Assembly (NCBI RefSeq): GCF_001640805.2
Contig: NC_066838.1
Span: 7,024,601-7,088,600, forward strand
DNA: 64,000 nucleotides
Source of the DNA: Lates calcarifer
Lineage: Eukaryota > Chordata > Actinopteri > Centropomidae
Reading direction: 5' to 3'
Positions 52,605 to 61,405 of the stretch are shown one piece after another. Position numbers and translations under genes: made by a program. Under the pieces are notes generated by a model. That model was not told the origin of the DNA. It worked only from the letters and a program-made list of their open reading frames with translations, and searched no databases. The stretch's first letter is position 1. Every line of letters starts with the position of its first letter.

Positions 52605-55600
52605 GGGCAAATCATAAGCCATTTTACTGTTGACTGGTTGAGTGGGCAACCTGCTGTAAGGAGCTGCCAACACTGTAGAAAAGAAAACACTGTGAACTCT
52701 GTCGTGGGTAGCTGAAACAATAGATCTTTAAGGGTAATCACCTGATGGTGGCTATAATCAGAGTAGTAGATCAAGAAACCAAGTAGATGTAGATCAGAAA
52801 CCTGATAGTTTGGTGTAAAAAATGAAGTCCCATTATGAGCATGAATCAAACTAAATTTGATGAAGCCATTAGTTCAAAAGAAAAAATGTATGTGATATAA
52901 AAAAAACCAACACAGGCATAAAATGTCAACTGCTGTGAGCTTCAGCAACATCAGCAGCCTGAAAATTTAGCCAAGAACACCCTCTCTTAGCAATGGCAGA
53001 TAAAAAAAGATTAGAGACAGAGCCACTTTAACACAGTTTTTCCAGAGCTGGCAGAGCAGAAGTAAAAGACTGAAGAGCTTATCAAAGCATCAGTGGAGGA
53101 AAGTGCTGAGAGCAGCGATGAAGACTTCAGATCTGAGAGAACATTAAAGAGAAGAAGCTCCTCTTACAGCTGTGAGAGCAAGGTGAACCGTCTGCTTCCT
53201 CTGTGTGTGTGTTCTTCTTCTTATAAGAACCAAATGTCTTAACAAGAATAGAAAGATGAAGAAAATCATACACAATGAGGAGATTTTGTCAGTCCTCACT
53301 TCCTGTATCTCAGTGGCTAGGAAACACTGTTACCTATAAATTATTTTCAAATGCAGCTAATCTGCAGCAGCTAACTTGTCTTTACCAACAGCACTGATTT
53401 TATATGATACTCTGAAAGAGGTAGTGGCTCTGTGAGGTGAGGTGAGTGTGACCTACATGCTAATGTTAACATGCTAATATGGTCACAATGTCAATGCTAA
53501 CTTGCTGATGGCAAAATGTTTACCATGTTCACCATCTTAGTTTAGTGCTTTACACAAAGCTGATAGAAATATCATTAGTTTTAGAATCCAAAGTATTAGA
53601 CAAAGTGAGAGTCTGACCTGATGATGACACTAAATGAAAAGTTAAGGGTTAATTAAATATGTAAATATATAAGGATTCACCCTGATGTGAAAATGAATGT
53701 CTGGTTGTATTATTATTAGGGATAGACCGATTATCGGCCGGGTCTATTATCGGCACAGATATTCGGCATTTTGACGCATATCGGCATCAGCCTTTTTTTT
53801 TTTTAATCCGACGGCCAATAAGAGATCAATTTTAAACTGGGTTATTTTGGCTCTGATGCAGCTGCGCCTGAAAAGCTATTTAAACATATGCTTAAAGGCA
53901 TTTAAACAAAGTTTGTAGAGTTTGTATTATTCAAAATTTTGACGCCAATGTTTTCACTTTTCCTGCAAATGAATATCAGCTCCAAATATCGGTTATCGGC
54001 CTCCTTGACTACTAATAATCAGTATCGATATGGGCCCTGAAAAAACTATATTGGTTTATCTCTAATTAGGATGGGTAATTGGGTTCAGGGTAGAGTTCTT
54101 CTACCAGACCTGGGTTGTTTACTCTAATTGTACCATTTGTCCAAGCTTGCCATGTGTTGTAAGCAGGAATACAATGTCCAGAGGGAAAAGTGAAAGAGAC
54201 TGTATCAAACTCTGCAGTACAAGTCAGATTCAGATGGGTTGGGTCTTAAAGATGCAAGTACAGGTTCAGGTTTCAGTCTTAGGTCCATGCAGAACTCTAA
54301 TTCAGGGTATAAATAATTATTTTGTGTGTGTGCACATGTATAATACCTTCACCTGGCTTCTCATGCTGCGATGAGAGCTCTTGACTCTCTTGATTTGATT
54401 GGATTTCTGTGGATGCAGAGCTCCTCTGACTGTCAGATGTTGTGTTTTGACGGCTCATCTCCTGTCAGCCAGAAACATACTCACATTATTCATATTTTAT
54501 ACACAATGGTTTATTCATATGACTGTTTTTAGACCTAGTAATGTGTTCTGACTACACACTAATCATCCTGCATGCTGTACAGTCTTCAACTTGAAATTCC
54601 CAAATTCTTATTTGTAGTTGTGATGAAATTTACTTCATCAGACCATCACAGAAACAGAACTTCTTCAGACCCAGATCAACAGTCTGACCTGGTTTGTGTG
54701 GGCAGAAACCTGAGATGGCATCTGGACATGGCTAGTTTCTGGACTGAGACATGTGGAGGTGTCCAGGCTGAAGAGGGTGCCCAGCGCGCCCTTGTTGGTC
54801 AAGGTGATCGTCCGTGAAATAGTCTGGCCCACCACGTGTGAACCAAAGTCAATTAACTGGCTGTCAACCTCCAGCTAGAGAAAAGATATGTTCACATGTA
54901 GTAATTATCATCAGCAGTGATGAGCTGTCAGCTTCAGAACATAGCTTTACATACATTAACACAAACATGAAGTGATTAAATAATATAGAGTTTAATTAGA
55001 CTGTAACAGACAGGCAGTGTTGCTCTTCAATTAGAATTGTTAATATTATTACATTATTGGCAACCTAAAGTTGGCCAACAAAATCAAACATTCAACATGT
55101 ACACTTACGCAGCAGGAAAAAAAAATCCTTTCAAGACAAACCAACCAATAATGAGAAAATTACACTGACAGTCATTTGTAATGTCAAGTAATTTTCTCTT
55201 CACACGACTTACATCACATTTCTTTATGGTGCATCTGACCGGCACAGAGAAGGGACCCACTGCTGATGCAAACTGGACCTCTCCCTCCAGGTCCTCATTG
55301 ATCTACAGGGATAAGATCGTTGACATTTAGTTCAAAATAAAGGTTCGAATTTAAATCTATCTTAAACCTATCTTGATGCATTACATTAACGCACTTCTCT
55401 CTGGGCTATTACCCTTACACGTTCTTTACTTTATACCGCGAACTTTTGCAAATTTCTGCACAATCTGTACAGCTTCTTATTCTTACAATAACACTCAGTA
55501 CATTGTCTTTATATACTTAACATATTGTTCTATCATTGTCAATATTTCTGATCTAGTTTATTTACGTTACACTTAACATTTATGTTCCTTGTATCACAGT

Positions 55601-58600
55601 ACTTGCTCTTTACTTTTATATATCACTGTTTGACACCAATATACTGAGACAAATTTCTCGTATTTGTAAACTTACTTGGCACTAAAGATTATTCTGATTT
55701 GCTATAATGTCAGAAATTAGATTACAAAACTAAAGAGTGGAATGACAGCAGGCAGACAGAAAATTTATGATGACTTGACTAATAAGAGTCAGTTGTAATC
55801 TATATGCACACATATATGGTTCCCGCATTTCTAAAAAGTCCATTCTCATTCCAACTATTTTTTAGAGCCATTTTTTCACAGCAACATACAGATGTTGTTG
55901 TTGACTAACACTGTCTATACTCAGCCTTGTTCCAATTTGACAAAATGCTGATATACAAGTGCAGCGTTCACATTCTTATAAACTCAAATGGCATTAAAAC
56001 CACAGAGAAAAAGGCACATTTTAGCCTATGAGTGTATTAACTGTAGCATGTAGTGCAGGTGTAATAGAGGTAGTGATGTGACTAACCATTGGTTGGAAAA
56101 CAGCCTGCATGTCACAGGACATCCCGGCAGATAAGGAACCAGGAGGCTCAAAGCTGAAACACAAATCACAGTAAGTTATGAATAAAACAATTTCCATTTT
56201 TCATAGTCTGGTCCCTATGGTTTTTACACAGTTGTCATTTGATAGACAAGTGTCTGATGATTCACCCAAAGTAAAAGCAGTTTGATTGTGTGATAGCACA
56301 TCACGTGTGAGTCGTTGTGAGGCCTCACATGTACCGCAATAACACAAGAGAGAAAGGAAACACATAGATTTTGCACAGAACATACTGTACATGCCCCTGC
56401 AATAGGAAATATGATATGATCAGCAGCCTCAGATGAAACGCTGAAGTGTGATGAATCAAAAAACAAAGAGGAGAAAAAGCTGCAGTTCCATATGAAAACA
56501 CTGCAGTGTGGAACAGAATGGTTCGGTATCATTTCACTGCCAAATTTTATTATATCGCACTGCATACCACAAACCTAAAGTTTATTTTCAGACGATAAAA
56601 GAAACATGAGGACTATGAGCTATTTCAAAGCAACATGTGTATCTCACAGCACATGTTTACACCAACTCTAACACCGAACACTGCCCTGAGGAGCCTGACA
56701 ACGCGCCGCCCTTCTAGAGACACAAGAAGAGGCCGATCAATATGAACATGGCACGCAGCCAGCAGGAGGAGCACAGAGGATTCTCAAAACTCAATACATA
56801 AACAAGAAGTTAGAAACATGCAACCACCAGCATAGCAACATTTACAGAATATAATGGATGCCAAAGCAGCCTTTTATTAGATCTTGTTAATGGTTTCATC
56901 CTTTTACAGAGTGAAAACAGTTTAAATTAGAGTACAATCACACAGTTTTCATGCACAGAGAATGAGAAATCTATGTCATGTTGACATTTTGGCCTGAAGG
57001 TGGGGTGTCTAAAATGGAAAGATTTCATACTAGTTTTTCTTGTATTTTTTATGTTAACTATACAAATTCTGTGAAGAGGAGGGATGACCATGGTTTTCCT
57101 TCTCTAGCACACTGAAAACGTGTCTCCTAGCAACATCAATTGGTGATTGTTATGAAGTAGATGGGTGATAATATGTAGAGATGATTGGCCTATGAGATGA
57201 TTATAGCCACAGAGTTTATGAAAAGTGATATTAACCTCTTCTGAAACATTATTTGAAGAGGTCACAGACCTCTACATTTATCATAAATTCCTCAATAGTT
57301 TGCACACACTTAAAATCAGAATATTTATATGAAAAACCACTTTGTCTAACAGAGACACTAGCAGTCTGCGCATACTGATATCAGTGTCAGTGGACAATGG
57401 AGCATTAGATTTGTTTTATGCCAGTTGTTTGAAATTCCTGGTCCAGATGTCAGGTGAAGAACTTGGAGCAGCTTGGCTGAAGCTGCCATCCAGCTCACTG
57501 CTGTGACTTGGAAATATATGAAAGGATTCAACCTGATTGAGTGAATCTGGTGGTAATTATAAATGTCATATTCTACTTTTACCTGAATTTTTTTCTTTCA
57601 TTATTTTTTTCTTTAATTATTTATTCCTTTGGTACCATTCTTCTCTCCTAGTTTCATAGGTGATATGAAACGACATGAGGAGAAATAGAACAGTTCACTT
57701 GGGATTAAATGCTGAGTGAGGCAGTGTTTGAAAAAGCCTGCTCCAGCCCTATATAGAGAGCTTCAAATGAGGCCATACTGCACAGTATATCCATTGCAGT
57801 ACACTGAAGTGATGAAGCAGAGACTGTACAGTATTACTGACTGTGTGTTCTATTATACATTCTGGTTTCTCCCCATTGGCTTCTCCTACAGTAAATCAAT
57901 AAACATTCTCAGTTCATTATTCAGTTCAACAGAGCTAAAACACCCTCACACTCATAACTACTTTCAAAAGCGATCTACACTGAAGCATCAAAACTCTGTC
58001 CGTGTGTGTGAATATTACCTGTATAATCCTGTTGTTGTTCAAAATGTGAAATCTTGTTCTAAAATGTGGAGGCTACAGCATGATGCAGATCTGAGGTGAG
58101 AGTGATGATATTCAATTCACCAAAAAACCCAACAATGAAACTGCTTGAAAATATGTTGAAGTGGATGTTTTTAGTTAGAAACAAACACTGGATATAAAGC
58201 TGCAGTTTTGACTGATGCTCGTATTCAATTATTTTTTATGGGGTATTAGACAGACGACCAGAAAAGATTAATGAACAAGCTCAGTTAAGTGCAGCATGGT
58301 TTTTTGATGTCAGACACTGAAATAAATGTCCCTTTCAGACTTCATGCACTTGAGAATGTGAAGAAACCCTTACACACTATTTTTAGCTGGTTTCAACTGG
58401 ACACAACCATAACACTAGTTTACATGTGACTGTCAAGGTTTAGGTTCAGCTTCACAGTCACAAAGTCCATTCGATAAATAAAAAGAGTGACAGACCACTT
58501 CACTTGGAAAATGGGTCGAACAAGGTGAAATTTGACTTCCAGCTAAAATTAAATGGAATTTTGCAAGCAAGGTTTTGAATACAGAAACCACATGAAGCTC

Positions 58601-61331
58601 TGCTGCTTACTCGTCTAGAGACTTAATTCATTTTGTGGAATAATTACAGCAACAGCAACAACAGTTGGATTTGTTGTGAAATTTGGTACAGAGATTCATG
58701 TTCCCCACAGGATGGAGATGTCCCTGACCTTTCATCTAAAGTCATCAGGTCAAAATTTTAATTTGTTAAGTACTTCCCCATTACCCTTCACAACCCAGTC
58801 TTCTAGCAATTCACTAAACTGCAACAGCAAAATGTTTTGTAGGAAACATAACTGCAACTGGACCGAGTTTTCTATTAACATAATGAGAATGTGTTGTTAA
58901 TCTACATATTTGGAAAGTCACCACTACGTTGATACTGAACATATCAGTAAAATGTTCAGACAACAGATTTGTTTTCTGCCAAAATATCTGATTTTACAGA
59001 ACAATACCCACTTATACTGCATGACTACAGCATTATAACAGTTTTATGGTTCTGTTTAGGCACTCACAGGACATGGCTCAGGTTAGTTAAAGATCATGGT
59101 CTGGTTTAAAAGAGGGCATTTCCAAAATAAATATATGCAGTTTAGGTTTAGGTAGGTTTTGCATGGATCTGTTTCAGAAAAAAGTTTGGATTCATAGAGA
59201 CAACTGTTTCACATAAAAACGTCCAGTCTAATCTAGACTTGAAGATTCCTTTGAAATCTATTTGCTCGTTAAACAGTTTTTTCTCATTAATTAACTTCCT
59301 CAGACAGGAGGCAAAACCAAACACTGTATCTTATCCCAGTGTGATTTGGACCCAATTAAACAAATGGTAGGTCTGATTGCACCCTCAGATTTTGTCGAGT
59401 ACCACCATTTCTACTACAGTCTAGGGCTTTATCTCGTAACACATCTCAGGAACACACAGACCTCAGAGGGGTGTCTTCCTCTCAGACACTCATTTACAAT
59501 ACATGCTAGGAGGTGACACTAATTGCACAGCTTCTATACAATAGCTTTTCACCAAGTCTGGCAAGCCTGGGCTGTTGTGGTTTTTGTCCCAGTAGTGAAA
59601 AGACACAGCAGAGCCCATTCTGGCACACACGCACCTACGCTGGGAGGAGGGGGTAGAGGGATGAGAAGCCATTTTTAGAAATTCAGGGGGCGTACAGGGA
59701 ACCATGGGCTGGTGTGAAAAAGCCCAGTGTGTTCCTGGTTGACGTTTCTCTCTCCTGCTGTGTTTGATGTTTTAATGTTTCTAGCTGGGCAAGCCATGAA
59801 GGCTTTGGAGTGGTCACGACTGATCTCAATATTGTAGGTTTTAATGTGTGAATAACCCGCATGTTTTATACTCAGCAGACACTGAATAGTCAAAGGAGGG
59901 TGTGTGGATGATACAGTGGCAGCAGCAGGTGAATCTGTCAGCAAGTGTCAACAGAATTCTGTTTTTTATATTTTCTCAAATAATATTATTACTATATTGT
60001 TTTACAGATGATATGGTTACAGTAGTGATACCGTGTAAACATTACAGTAAAGCTACTGTATGTTTTTGAAGAATTGTAATGTAAATGTAACTGATGGAAG
60101 ATGTGAGAGAAGAGGGGGTCATTGTTTTTTGTTGTCTGAATAGCTGGATGAGCCACAAAGGCATTAATCGCAACTAGTTCCAATATTTTGCAAATAATCA
60201 GTGAGATGCACATATACACAACAAGTGACTACTAGTCCTGATCCAGGACTTTCAGATTATGTTACACAATCCTGGATCTCCCTCAGCACAGACATTTGAG
60301 TCACTCAGTGCTTAGAGATTGTGTTTTTATCAGTGGATAATTGACAGGTCAGACTTCTGAGGTGAAAACAAAAAAACAAAATCAGGCACATGTAATCTAA
60401 CAAAAAACACTCAGTGCTGCCACTGGTGGCTGGAAACTATATTACAATAATAATACTTAAACACTTGGGTCTGTTTTATATAAAACTTTGGCTGCTGGTG
60501 GCAGCACTCCAGCTGTGGGTGAGCAAGAAATCCTTCACCATCTTTGAACTGACTTCAATGAAAGAGAAGTTTCTTTGTCCTTATATTGTTACTTGTTTAT
60601 CTTCCCATTACAAATTTCATGAGCCACAGAGAAACAAAAATGTCTGGGTTTTAGTTGACAGCCATCAACAGCAGCATAATTAAGTTACAATTAAGTACTG
60701 GTCATACCAGACCACATAAGACCATATTAGCAAAACCTGACTGTACTGAACAGAGCAAGGTTGTGTTTTACAGGTTATGAATTTAACTTTTAATCTGTCA
60801 TACATATTTTTCGTCTTTTTGTATTATCTTTTTAAAGTTGCATAGTTATGCTGTAAATATCCTCTGATTTACAGGAAATGATGAGTAACAATGAGTAATA
60901 GTGACAAACAGGTGTAGCAGGAAAACCAAAGAAGCTTTGTCATGATGGAGAAAATTATTTAGATTTTTGGTAGAAAAGTAACAGCAGGCAGCACCTGTTG
61001 TTATTCTCTTCATTCATTTGATTATTTATTTAATTCCGTTTAATGTGTGTATTCATCCATAAGTAGGAAAATGCATGTTTGCTACATGTGAGCTGAGAAT
61101 GGAGGACTAGAAGGTGATATGTTCAGACAAGTCGCCCAGCACGAAGGCTCAAGAACAGCATCAGTGGTTTCCAAGTGACCCTGCTGTAGCCTGGGAGACT
61201 CCTCACTCAGTCAGGCAGAAAGAAGAGAGATGAAGAAACCACATCAAGTCATGAGGGAGCTGATGGGAAAGTGATACACAGTGAGTGACCTGGAGAACAA
61301 TGCATCTCTGCTGGGCCTGTAGGCTGCTGGC

Positions 61332-61405
<74 letters not shown>

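Noticed and set aside
52361..52849. Long ORFs across the CA/TG repeat
   Set aside because: His-Thr or Cys-Val runs are microsatellite artefacts; only 52,403-52,518 in the minus frame is exonic.
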